From a virus, in the IMG/VR virus record IMGVR_UViG_3300047362_000995, positions 1 through 34,786 of that record: a stretch of DNA of 34,786 bases; one strand, written 5' to 3'. The notes under the pieces are model-generated. The model saw only the letters and a program-made list of their open reading frames with translations, was not told the DNA's origin and did no database searches. Shown one piece after another: positions 24,174-32,659 of the stretch. A program made the position numbers and the translations under genes. Positions within the stretch are counted from its first letter, which is position 1. Each line of letters begins with the position of its first letter.

Positions 24174-26174
24174 ATGGCTTTGGTTAATCTAACAACCAAC
24201 CTAAGATCTCTTAGGTATGGTAAAGACACAGTTGGTGGTGGGAATAGCAACCAACCCTATGTAACAACAAAAATCCCTGAAAGTTTTTCTAAAGTAGGAA
24301 AAACAGGAGGACCTGATTTTTTATTACGTGGTGGGACATTACTACCTAAAATAGTAGCAAATGATGTCTCTAGATTAACCCAAATGTTTTTTGATTTTAA
24401 ATCTCCAAATGGTCCTTTATTTGTAGCAAAACAAAATGTTTTATCATTAACTAATGTTAACTCAAGTAAAGGGTATACACGTTACAAACAAGAAGAATCT
24501 TCAACAGTATCAAACGTTTTAGGTGCCATAGGAAGTTTCATCCAGGACAATTTAGCTATGAACCAAGGTGTATATACACCTTTAGGTACTTTAGCTCAAG
24601 CAGCCGGAAATGCAATTGGTCTTCATACAAATAAACAAGGATTAAACCCCCTTGCAGGTATAGGAGGACCAGATGCTACTGGGATAGTAGGAGCTATATC
24701 AAATTTTGACCCTTTAGGTTTACCTACTTATTTAAGTACTATATCTACTGGAGGAGATGAAGGTAATAAAAGTAGACTATTTGGTTTACTTAATAAAATT
24801 GATGAAAAACAAGATGACCCAAACGCTTTATATTCATATACTGGAGGACCAGGTGCTACTTTAGGTGTTGGTAAAACTAAAATCACAATGGTATCAGATC
24901 AAAGAACTGGTATCAATAATCCTAAATTTGAATTAAAAAATAGTAGATTTACACCTCAACAATTTGTTCCAAATTATGATATTAAATTAGATAATATATT
25001 TAAAACAAGTATATTTAACACATATCGTTCTTCTATATTTGGATTTGAAACAGAATCTGGACGTTTATTTGATAAAGTTTTTGGTATTAGAGATGACAGC
25101 GTTTACCAACCAGGAACATATTTAAAAACTGATGTTAGTAAATTAGTAAGTGGTATAAATGGTTCAACACCTAGACAAGTTTGGACACAAGCTGAAATAG
25201 AAGAAAAAGTTCCATTTTCTAAAACTAATAACGCAGATAATATAACAGATTTTAGAAAGAAGATAAAAAATAGTGATAATCAAATCCCTAACACACTACC
25301 CTATACAAATGATAATAAATTTGAACAAAGAGTTAATTTAGGTAACCCTGGGAAAAAAGGAAATATATCTAGTTATTCAATTGGAAAAAGAGATCCTGAT
25401 CAAAGCAATGTTAATAAATTAGGAAATTCTACTTATACACACGCTTTAGATAAAATTAATGCTTATCCTTTATATCAATCATCAGTGGTAACACAAGATA
25501 AAACAAAAAATGATTTTGTTAAGTTTAGAATTGGAGTCATTGATAGCGAAAACCCAGATCAAAAAACATATATCCATTTTAGAGCTATTATCGATAGTAT
25601 GAGTGATAGTTACACAGCAGAATGGGATACTCAAAGATTTATGGGTAGAGGTGAAAACTTTTACAAATATCAGGGGTTTGACAGAAAAATTTCATTATCT
25701 TGGACAGTAGCAGCACAATCAAAACAAGAATTAATGCCAATGTATCAAAAATTAAATTACTTAGCTTCTGCTACAGCCCCTTCATATTCTAAAGCAGGAT
25801 ACATGAGTGGTAATTTAATATCATTAACCATTGGAGGTTGGTGTCATGAACAAGTTGGTATAATGAGTGGATTAACTTTAGATGTGCCAACAGAATCACC
25901 TTGGGAAATAGCAATACCTGATGGTCCAGATGGAGGCACTGTAGGAGAAGAAAATAACAAAATAAAATCAGATGATTCTGTTAAAGAAATGCCTATGATA
26001 ATTAAAGTATCAGGTTTTACATTTACTCCGATACACAACTTTATACCAGAACTACAAAATAATGACTATAAGGGTGCTGGAGGGTTTATTAGTAACTATG
26101 GTGAGCAGAGATTTATTGCTTTAAATAATGGTTTTAATAATAATTACGATGAATTTAATTATATTCCAAAATAA
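24174..26174 (+). CDS. Large baseplate or tail-tube-initiator-like protein
   Basis: A 666-residue protein. The N-terminal half is Gly/Pro/Asn-rich, with TTNLRSLRYGKD and DFLLRGGTLLP. A conserved-looking core at about residues 465-600 reads IHFRAIIDSMSDSYTAEWDT, FMGRGENFYKYQGFDRKISL and MYQKLNYLASATAPSY, then LTIGGWCHEQVGIMSGL and TESPWEI. This core has the alternating strands and W/R/Y pattern of tube-like proteins that link tube to baseplate (compare gp48/gp54 or hub proteins), but I cannot name the exact T4 counterpart. It precedes the LysM protein and the lysozyme hub, so baseplate membership is well supported by context. Confidence 0.6.
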   Translation: MALVNLTTNLRSLRYGKDTVGGGNSNQPYVTTKIPESFSKVGKTGGPDFLLRGGTLLPKIVANDVSRLTQMFFDFKSPNGPLFVAKQNVLSLTNVNSSKGYTRYKQEESSTVSNVLGAIGSFIQDNLAMNQGVYTPLGTLAQAAGNAIGLHTNKQGLNPLAGIGGPDATGIVGAISNFDPLGLPTYLSTISTGGDEGNKSRLFGLLNKIDEKQDDPNALYSYTGGPGATLGVGKTKITMVSDQRTGINNPKFELKNSRFTPQQFVPNYDIKLDNIFKTSIFNTYRSSIFGFETESGRLFDKVFGIRDDSVYQPGTYLKTDVSKLVSGINGSTPRQVWTQAEIEEKVPFSKTNNADNITDFRKKIKNSDNQIPNTLPYTNDNKFEQRVNLGNPGKKGNISSYSIGKRDPDQSNVNKLGNSTYTHALDKINAYPLYQSSVVTQDKTKNDFVKFRIGVIDSENPDQKTYIHFRAIIDSMSDSYTAEWDTQRFMGRGENFYKYQGFDRKISLSWTVAAQSKQELMPMYQKLNYLASATAPSYSKAGYMSGNLISLTIGGWCHEQVGIMSGLTLDVPTESPWEIAIPDGPDGGTVGEENNKIKSDDSVKEMPMIIKVSGFTFTPIHNFIPELQNNDYKGAGGFISNYGEQRFIALNNGFNNNYDEFNYIPK

Positions 26175-26181
26175 ATAGTTA

Positions 26182-26502
26182 ATGAATAGATATCAAAGAA
26201 ATAAAGTATTATCAAAAAATAACCCTAATGGTACCAAGGGTATAAGATTTTACCGAGGTGTAAAATATCCATCAATACCTTTATCTCCTGATGATATATA
26301 TGTTTATGCTGAATCCGGGGATAGATTTGATATATTAGCTAATTCATATTATGGAGATCCCACTCTTTGGTGGATAATTTCTACAGCTAATAATTTTTTA
26401 CCACAAGATTCATATTATATACCTTTAGGGGTACAAATTCGAATCCCAATTAATACATCAGTTATCCAAAGTAGTTTTAACAATTTAAACAGTCTTAATT
26501 AA
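26182..26502 (+). CDS. gp53-like/LysM-like baseplate protein
   Basis: A 106-residue protein. Residues about 36-92 form a LysM-like fold: DDIYVYAESGDRFDILANSY, YGDPTLWWIISTANN and then PLGVQIRIP. This matches small baseplate proteins of contractile tails (T4 gp53, P2 tail protein X), which use a LysM-like domain for assembly or to touch peptidoglycan. The N-terminus has a Arg/Lys/Asn-rich 25-residue tail. It lies 7 bases after the large baseplate gene and 2 bases before the hub gene, in one operon. Confidence 0.7.
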   Translation: MNRYQRNKVLSKNNPNGTKGIRFYRGVKYPSIPLSPDDIYVYAESGDRFDILANSYYGDPTLWWIISTANNFLPQDSYYIPLGVQIRIPINTSVIQSSFNNLNSLN

Positions 26503-26504
26503 AG

Positions 26505-29500
26505 ATGAGTATAATAGGAGAATCATTTAGGCAATTTGTTTCAACTCAAATATTCCAACGACAAACATTATACGGAAAAAAAACAAGATCCGCAGAAGAT
26601 TTAACTTTACTAACTAATAATAATGCTTGGTTAAAATTAGCATCCTCAGTAAGAGTTATACCCCTAACAGAAAAAGAAACAGAAGAGGGTGCAAATGAGT
26701 CAAAACCAGTATTTAATATAGATAAAGGAATATATGAAGATAATAATATTAGTTCAGGAGAACAAAGATTAAGAGATATTGGACTTACTGATACTGGAAA
26801 ATTTACAGGAAATCAACTTGCTAGAAAAGCAGTTTTATTTAATACTTTAACCCAAGTAAACCCAACTAAAAGAAGCAATAACCCTAGTAAAAAAGATACA
26901 CCAGGTTCTAAAGTTTTTAGAAAAGGTGTAATTTCTACTTCAACATCAAATTTATGGAATAATAATTCATATGGATTAGGATCAAAAGAACAAGGTATAG
27001 TCCCTGCTCCTGGGCTTATTTCTGCTAAAATTAATTGTAAAAACCGTGGGTCTATTCGTGAAGCTACGGTAGTAATGAAAGCTTATAATTTATTTCAATT
27101 TGAGTTAATAGAATTACTTTATATGAGGTTAGGTTATACTATGATGCTTGAGTGGGGGGTTGATAAGTTTAAAAATAATAAAGGTGAATTACAACTAACT
27201 GGAAATACAATAATTGAAGACATATGGTTTAATGACTTTCCTAAATATAGTTACCAAAAAATCCTTTCAGATATTGAAGTATATAGAAAAAGATACGAAG
27301 CTAATTATGATGGTTTTTTAGGAAAAGTTGTTAATTTTAATTGGAGTTTCCAACCTGATGGTACCTATGACATAACTTTAAAACTTATTACAGTAGGTGA
27401 TGTTATTGAATCCCTTAAAGTAAATTTACCTAGTGTTACTACAGATGCATCTATATCAACACTTGAAATTAATCAAAGTGAAACTACTAAAAAATTAAAA
27501 AAAATTAATAGTGTTATTATAAATAATGCAGGTTCGAGTACTTTATCTATTGATTTGTTTCGGGACATAGCCCAAAAAGAAAAAGAACAATGGACTGAAA
27601 ATCAAAGTAATTATTTTGGTTTATTTACTAATTTAGAAAAAGATGATGATTATAATCTCTTAGCTAATTATCAAATAGAAGATTTAGCATCTTCTGGATC
27701 TCTTTTATACCTTCCTACAGGTACTGATGCTTTTAAATTTAATTATTATTTAACTTTTCAAGAATTACTTACAAAACTAAATACACTATGTCTTCCATCT
27801 ATCAATAATAATAAAATGTTAGAATTTTCTATTACTGAAGAAGAAGAAATATGTTCTGTTTTTCCAAACCAAGTTTCATTTGATCCTAAAATATGTCTAA
27901 TTAAGCCTCAATTTTCTGATGAAATTAATTTAGATTCTAAAGAAAAATTTAAAAATACTTCATTAGGTATTAAAAATTTCTATAATGCCTTTAGTAAATT
28001 AAAACCTTTCCTTCCAGAGGATGAATGTTCAGACCCAAAAGTACTTTATGGTAATATTATGAACATTTATTTAAATTATGATTTTGTTTCAACTGTTTTA
28101 GAAAAAAACACAAAAGATGGAGATTTAAGCATTTTTAAATTTTTACAAGCTATATGTAATGGGATAAATAATGCTTTAGGAGGTTTTAATAAACTAGAGC
28201 CTATTCTAGAAAATGATTATATTATAAAAATAATAGACCAGAATCCTATACCAGGTATTGAAAATTCAAATAAATTCTCAAATAGATTCAACGCTAATGT
28301 TCCTTTTGAAGTTTATGGTTATTCTAACGGACCCTCAGGTTCTTCAATTTCAAATTTTGTAAGAGATTTTTCATTCAAAACTAAAATAGGACCTGAATTA
28401 GCTAGTATGATTACTATTGGGGCCACGGCAGCAAATAAATCTACAAAAAATTATGATGGTACTGCTTTTTCTAAATGGAATGATGGGTTAGAAGATGCCT
28501 ATGCTCTTGAATATAAAGATCCTGATAAAACAACACCTTTTAAAAAAGTTGATACTTGGCCTTTAAACAAAAAACAATTAGAAGCTATTATTCAAAAATG
28601 GGAGGATTCAGAATTCGATTTTAGTATCCTACCCGATGATTATGCATTTGCATTAATATCTATGGGAGGTTATAACCCATTAGGGGCAAAATTTGCAGAA
28701 TCAACACTTAGAGGTGATATGAATAAAGAAACTACAGCATATGAGGTAACAAATCGAGGAGTTAAAGATATTGATGGTTGTCCAGTTACTGGAGAAGATT
28801 ACAGCAATGTAAGTTGGGCCGAATATGTCTCCAAGGTTAAAAATTGGGTTGAAAATGATAAGGATCCAGAAGAAGAAGACCAAGGAGAAGCTAAAAGTTA
28901 TATATCATGGCTAATTCAAGCTTTTGGGGGGAAACTTGATACAGCACAAGATTCAAAGTTATATTTTTATTTTAACAATGATTTTTACAAAATAGGGAAA
29001 TCATTATTTAAAGGATTTATAAACCAAGTAAATAATGTTAATTATGCAGAAACAAAAAACCCATCAAATACAATAGGCTTTATTCCTGCTGATTTAGGAT
29101 TAACAATAAATGGGTTATCTGGGATCAGAATTTATAATGCATTAACAATTAACCAAAAGTTTTTACCTAAGGCATACCCTAAAGCATTAAAATTTCTAAT
29201 TACAAAAGTAGATCATGAAATATCTAATAATGATTGGTTAACATCTTTAGGTACACTTTCTGTTCCTAATACAATTCCCATACAAGCCGATATTTATAAA
29301 AACTTAGACATAGTCGTAAAAAACCAAATAATAGATTCTTATTTAGATATCGATGATATCAGTTATCTTGATGTAATAGATTACAACAACCGTAATAGAA
29401 TACCTATAAATGAATTAACAGCAAGTGATGCTGCTATAGAAGAACTAATTAAATCTGAAGGATTCCGTAAATATTCTTACGATGATAAAAACCCGGGAAC

Positions 29501-29951
29501 CTCACGAAACCCAATAAGACTTACCCAGGATACTATAATTACTCCTAATACTACATCAAACATCTCGGCAACTGGGGGTACACTTACAATAGGTTATGGG
29601 TTTACAAGAGCAGTTATACCAAGTTTATCTTGGAATACTGAAATTACTGAAAATGAATCTAAAGTATTATTAAAAGAAAAGTTAAAAAGTTATGAGGATA
29701 TTTTAAAAAAGAATATTACAGTTCCATTAAGACAACCAGAATTTGATGCCTTATTAAATATAGTATATAATGCAGGTAGTATTGGTAATACAAGCAATAA
29801 TTTACCAACTCCACTTCAAGAATTTATTAATAATGGACAATATAGAGAAGCTGCTGAAGTTATTCCTAAGTATAGAACTACACAAAATGGTGTACCAAAT
29901 GCAAGTTTAGTAATAAGAAGAAGAAGAGAAAAAGAGTTATATTTATCTTAA
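26505..29951 (+). CDS. Baseplate hub protein fused to a C-terminal T4-type lysozyme
   Basis: An 1148-residue protein. The N-terminal region (about 1-320) has hub-like text such as ISAKINCKNRGSIREATVVM and LYMRLGYTMMLEWGVDKF, with NFNWSFQPDGTYDITLKLIT. The last 175 residues are a GH24 lysozyme. E985 lies in KSEGFRKYSYDD, D994 is nine residues later as in T4 lysozyme, and T1028 is in GTLTIGYGFT. LLNIVYNAGS and RRRREKELYL complete the fold. About 30 extra residues separate D994 from T1028. It likely cuts host peptidoglycan during tail penetration, like T4 gp5, but with hub and enzyme in one chain and no visible beta-helix needle. The hub part could be gp27-like. This is inference. Confidence 0.75.
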   Translation: MSIIGESFRQFVSTQIFQRQTLYGKKTRSAEDLTLLTNNNAWLKLASSVRVIPLTEKETEEGANESKPVFNIDKGIYEDNNISSGEQRLRDIGLTDTGKFTGNQLARKAVLFNTLTQVNPTKRSNNPSKKDTPGSKVFRKGVISTSTSNLWNNNSYGLGSKEQGIVPAPGLISAKINCKNRGSIREATVVMKAYNLFQFELIELLYMRLGYTMMLEWGVDKFKNNKGELQLTGNTIIEDIWFNDFPKYSYQKILSDIEVYRKRYEANYDGFLGKVVNFNWSFQPDGTYDITLKLITVGDVIESLKVNLPSVTTDASISTLEINQSETTKKLKKINSVIINNAGSSTLSIDLFRDIAQKEKEQWTENQSNYFGLFTNLEKDDDYNLLANYQIEDLASSGSLLYLPTGTDAFKFNYYLTFQELLTKLNTLCLPSINNNKMLEFSITEEEEICSVFPNQVSFDPKICLIKPQFSDEINLDSKEKFKNTSLGIKNFYNAFSKLKPFLPEDECSDPKVLYGNIMNIYLNYDFVSTVLEKNTKDGDLSIFKFLQAICNGINNALGGFNKLEPILENDYIIKIIDQNPIPGIENSNKFSNRFNANVPFEVYGYSNGPSGSSISNFVRDFSFKTKIGPELASMITIGATAANKSTKNYDGTAFSKWNDGLEDAYALEYKDPDKTTPFKKVDTWPLNKKQLEAIIQKWEDSEFDFSILPDDYAFALISMGGYNPLGAKFAESTLRGDMNKETTAYEVTNRGVKDIDGCPVTGEDYSNVSWAEYVSKVKNWVENDKDPEEEDQGEAKSYISWLIQAFGGKLDTAQDSKLYFYFNNDFYKIGKSLFKGFINQVNNVNYAETKNPSNTIGFIPADLGLTINGLSGIRIYNALTINQKFLPKAYPKALKFLITKVDHEISNNDWLTSLGTLSVPNTIPIQADIYKNLDIVVKNQIIDSYLDIDDISYLDVIDYNNRNRIPINELTASDAAIEELIKSEGFRKYSYDDKNPGTSRNPIRLTQDTIITPNTTSNISATGGTLTIGYGFTRAVIPSLSWNTEITENESKVLLKEKLKSYEDILKKNITVPLRQPEFDALLNIVYNAGSIGNTSNNLPTPLQEFINNGQYREAAEVIPKYRTTQNGVPNASLVIRRRREKELYLS

Positions 29952-29965
29952 TATTTATTATTAAA
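29951..29965 (+). promoter_or_regulatory. Late-promoter-like element, variant core
   Basis: ATATTTATTATTAAA starts on the last base of the hub gene, 26 bases (start to start) before the ATG at 29977. Confidence 0.42.
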
Positions 29966-29976
29966 TTATAAAATTT

Positions 29977-30828
29977 ATGTATTATCCTAAATCCCAAATT
30001 ATCACAGATTTAACTACTAATGGTAGTGAATTTATAGTAGCTGATAGTGGAGAAAGATACATTGGTTCTTATTTTACTACTTCTAATGGTAAATCTTATA
30101 CAGGGAAAACTCCTCAAGATGGAATTACTTCCCTACTAATCCCCTCCCCTACAAATGACAAAAACCAGGATATTGACCCTACTTTCAATCCACCCCCACC
30201 TTTAACCTACCAAACTCCAGGATACCGTAATAGTTCAAAATCTCCTATTCTACCACCTCCCCCTAAATCAAGTATAGTATTACCAACTACTGGGGACTAT
30301 GAAACAGGAGAATATCAACGTTATTTTTTAAACCATAATACTACAAATCTTTATTTAGAGGTTGATAAGCATACTTATAGTAATTTTAAAAATAAAAATA
30401 AAAACTCTCAATATCAATTATATAAACCTATTGTTATTAATTGGGTGTTAGTAGGCAAACCTATAGAAACATATGAAGTGAATAAAAAAATTGTCTCACT
30501 TTACCAAAAACAGAATTCATTAACTGGTTTTTCTAACTTCTTTAAAGATAGATATTTAAAATATTATAAAGAAAATAAAAAACAATTTTATTCTACTACT
30601 GGAGGTGAATTAAAAGTTAAAGATACTGGAGAAAATTATGTTGGTTTTTACCATATACATACAAATAGAGGAGTAATTATGGAAGGTAGGTTTCACATCT
30701 CCACCCCACACAGTATTTTAATACCCTTTAAAGGTAAAAAAGAAGAACAAAATTTACAACTTCCAATTCCTGATAGAGAAGTAGGAACTTCAATTAGAAA
30801 AAATATTCCAAGAGGGAGTGGATATTAG
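29977..30828 (+). CDS. Unknown virion-associated protein with an internal domain duplication
   Basis: A 283-residue protein with two related regions. Near the start is SEFIVADSGERYIGSYFTTS followed by NGKSYTGKTP and LLIP. Near the end is GELKVKDTGENYVGFYHIHT, then NRGVIMEGRFH and ILIPF. The shared plan is a strand, D(S/T)GE.Y(I/V)G.Y, an N/G turn, a G, then ILIP-like closure. A Pro-rich linker (PPPPLTY and LPPPPK) joins the first to a middle helical domain. The YVG-YH phrase occurs in unknown structural proteins of marine phages. Position at the end of the tail module suggests a baseplate or fibre-linked role. Confidence 0.6.
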   Translation: MYYPKSQIITDLTTNGSEFIVADSGERYIGSYFTTSNGKSYTGKTPQDGITSLLIPSPTNDKNQDIDPTFNPPPPLTYQTPGYRNSSKSPILPPPPKSSIVLPTTGDYETGEYQRYFLNHNTTNLYLEVDKHTYSNFKNKNKNSQYQLYKPIVINWVLVGKPIETYEVNKKIVSLYQKQNSLTGFSNFFKDRYLKYYKENKKQFYSTTGGELKVKDTGENYVGFYHIHTNRGVIMEGRFHISTPHSILIPFKGKKEEQNLQLPIPDREVGTSIRKNIPRGSGY

Positions 30829-30864
30829 ATAAATTCATCGTATATTAGAATAAAATGGTTATAA

Positions 30865-32139
30865 ATGTATTGGTTAGTAGAAGACGAAAGTCAATTAAAT
30901 GTTTTAATAAATAGTAGTTATAAAAAGGCTTTCATTGAAGTAATCCCTTTTAGTAATGTTATTCATCCGGCACAAACCCATGTAAGTTTGGTGTATATTA
31001 GACCACTTGAAGCAACAAAAGGCTTTATGGTATGTATTGCACATAGTGAATCTTTAAATGCGTTAAATACGGGTGTAGACAAACTATTAGAAAAATTTGA
31101 AACATTATATTGTAGAGACAAAAAAGAAATATTACATTATTACCCAAATTTATTCAAAGCTCTTTATGACATAAACCCACCACCTACTACGTATATACGA
31201 CCTACAACACAAACACATGAATTGTACTATAGGCAACATAAAGACAACCATGAATTAAACCTAATTATACCGATTGTTAAACATTATGAAGTATGTGAAA
31301 CGATTTGGGGAGATCTAAAAGCGAATATTAACAATAAAAAAACAAAATATGATGAATTCTATAACAATAAAGTATCCTTGGTATTCAACGCCATCGAGCA
31401 AAGTGGAATACGTATACACAATGAAACCTTCGAAGAATATTTCCACCCCGTTGATGGTGAATACGTCTACACTCAGTTCAACTTAAAAACAACAACAACC
31501 AGACCATCAAATAAATTTAAAAATGTAAATTATGCAGCACTCAACAAAGAAAACGGATGCAGAAAGTCTTTCATTCCGAGTAATAGTATTTTGTACGAAG
31601 TTGATATTAGCGCCTATCATCCTAGCTTGTCTTGTCGTCTCATTGATTATAATTTCCCCACTAGTGATATTCACTCGCATTTTTCCAAGCTTTACAACGT
31701 CGATTATAAAAAGTCTAAAGAACTGACGTTTAAACAATTATACGGAGGAGTATTTAAACAATATGAGCATCTGGAATTCTTTAAAAAAATTAGTATATAC
31801 GTAAAAGAACTTTGGAAAGAGTTTGAGCGTGAAGGTCAAATAACGTGTCCGGTTTCTAACTTTATATATAAAAAAGAAAACTTAGGTGAAATGAACCCAC
31901 AAAAACTGTTTAATTATTTGCTACAAAATTTGGAAACGTCAATGAACGTTCGTATATTATGGGATATATTTACAGTAATACACAATAAAAAGAGTAAATT
32001 AATACTTTACACTTATGACTCATTCTTGTTTGATTTGAGTGAAGATGAAGAGTATTTAAAAGAAACAATAAAAGGTATATTTGATAAATACCGATTTAGT
32101 ATAAAAACAAAACAAGGTTATAACTATGATTTTAAATAA
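30865..32139 (+). CDS. Compact family A DNA polymerase
   Basis: A 424-residue protein with family A polymerase motifs. Just before motif A is TRPSNKFKNVNYAALNKENG and CRKSFIPSN (residues 212-240), then motif A YEVDISAYHPSL with D247, SDIHSHF (267-273), motif B KKSKELTFKQLYGG (282-295), LLQNLETSMN (352-361) and motif C LYTYDSFLF with D385. The N-terminal 200 residues may be a degenerate exonuclease-like domain (AFIEVIP, IHPAQTH), but no full DE-D exonuclease set is visible. T4 uses a family B polymerase, so this is a different replication type. It is much shorter than T7 or Pol I enzymes. The next gene overlaps it by 14 bases. It could be replicative, or a partner of another subunit. Confidence 0.8.
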   Translation: MYWLVEDESQLNVLINSSYKKAFIEVIPFSNVIHPAQTHVSLVYIRPLEATKGFMVCIAHSESLNALNTGVDKLLEKFETLYCRDKKEILHYYPNLFKALYDINPPPTTYIRPTTQTHELYYRQHKDNHELNLIIPIVKHYEVCETIWGDLKANINNKKTKYDEFYNNKVSLVFNAIEQSGIRIHNETFEEYFHPVDGEYVYTQFNLKTTTTRPSNKFKNVNYAALNKENGCRKSFIPSNSILYEVDISAYHPSLSCRLIDYNFPTSDIHSHFSKLYNVDYKKSKELTFKQLYGGVFKQYEHLEFFKKISIYVKELWKEFEREGQITCPVSNFIYKKENLGEMNPQKLFNYLLQNLETSMNVRILWDIFTVIHNKKSKLILYTYDSFLFDLSEDEEYLKETIKGIFDKYRFSIKTKQGYNYDFK

Positions 32140-32587
32140 AGAACCAAATACGTATAATATGAATTACGATGTTATATCATCAATACAAAATATTAGAGAT
32201 TTGGACAATAAGTTATTCTGTACATTTACAGATTTAGAAAATTTAGACAACTTAATAGAAGATATTAAGTCAAAATACACAATTATATATAATAAAATGT
32301 TTGTTCTAGAAATTAAGGACAAAAATGAATATGTAATTACATATAATGTTGATCAAGGAAATGTTGAATCTATTCCACCTAATACTATCTTAGTACATAG
32401 AAAAAAAGAATCAAATACCTTATATACTATTAATGCCCTAAATGAATTAATTAAAGGGTTAAATGGAGGTATCGTTGATACTAAATTTAGAGTTGATTGG
32501 CAACATTACAGAAACTGCATTCTACTTACTCAACATAATACACTAAACCAATTAAATACAAAAATTTACAAAATTCTTGAAGTTTAG
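32126..32587 (+). CDS. Unknown protein overlapping the polymerase gene
   Basis: A 153-residue acidic protein, overlapping the polymerase end by 14 bases. Met-12 at 32159 is a possible alternative start, preceded by ATAAT in the style of other starts here. It contains LFCTFTDLENLDNLIEDIKS, NAIELNELIKGLNGG-like text (INALNELIKGLNGG), and VDWQHYRNCILLT. No catalytic or DNA-binding motif is recognised. Translational coupling to the polymerase suggests an accessory role in replication, which is inference only. Confidence 0.58.
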   Translation: MILNKEPNTYNMNYDVISSIQNIRDLDNKLFCTFTDLENLDNLIEDIKSKYTIIYNKMFVLEIKDKNEYVITYNVDQGNVESIPPNTILVHRKKESNTLYTINALNELIKGLNGGIVDTKFRVDWQHYRNCILLTQHNTLNQLNTKIYKILEV

Positions 32588-32597
32588 TTTGGCTCCC

Positions 32598-32611
32598 CGA
32601 ACCCTGGTTCG
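32598..32611 (+). promoter_or_regulatory. Small hairpin in the leader of the ssDNA-binding gene
   Basis: CGAACC and GGTTCG are exact inverted repeats separated by CT (effectively a 5-bp stem with a 4-base loop). No T-run follows, so it is not a standard terminator. TATATT directly downstream (32612-32617), with TTTG at 32588-32591, loosely resembles a Bacteroidota promoter. Confidence 0.35.
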
Positions 32612-32628
32612 TATATTCCGATTACATA

Positions 32629-32651
32629 AATAAAGTTATAAATAAATAAAA
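32629..32651 (+). promoter_or_regulatory. Second recurrent leader element, copy 2
   Basis: It matches 20375-20397 at 22 of 23 bases and ends 8 bases before the ssDNA-binding ATG. It contains TATAAATA, the T4 late core, and so may serve late expression of this gene. Confidence 0.45.
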
Positions 32652-32659
32652 GTTACATT

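Noticed and set aside
30865-32139. Family B polymerase reading of the DISAYHPSL motif
   Set aside because: It resembles family B motif A (SLYPS), but the preceding RPSNKFKNVNYAALNKENG segment, the SDIH motif and the K...YGG motif fit family A better.
32591-32620. Possible tRNA T-arm (GGTTCG text) before the ssDNA-binding gene
   Set aside because: No acceptor, anticodon or D-arm pairing can be built around it. It is better explained as a short leader hairpin.
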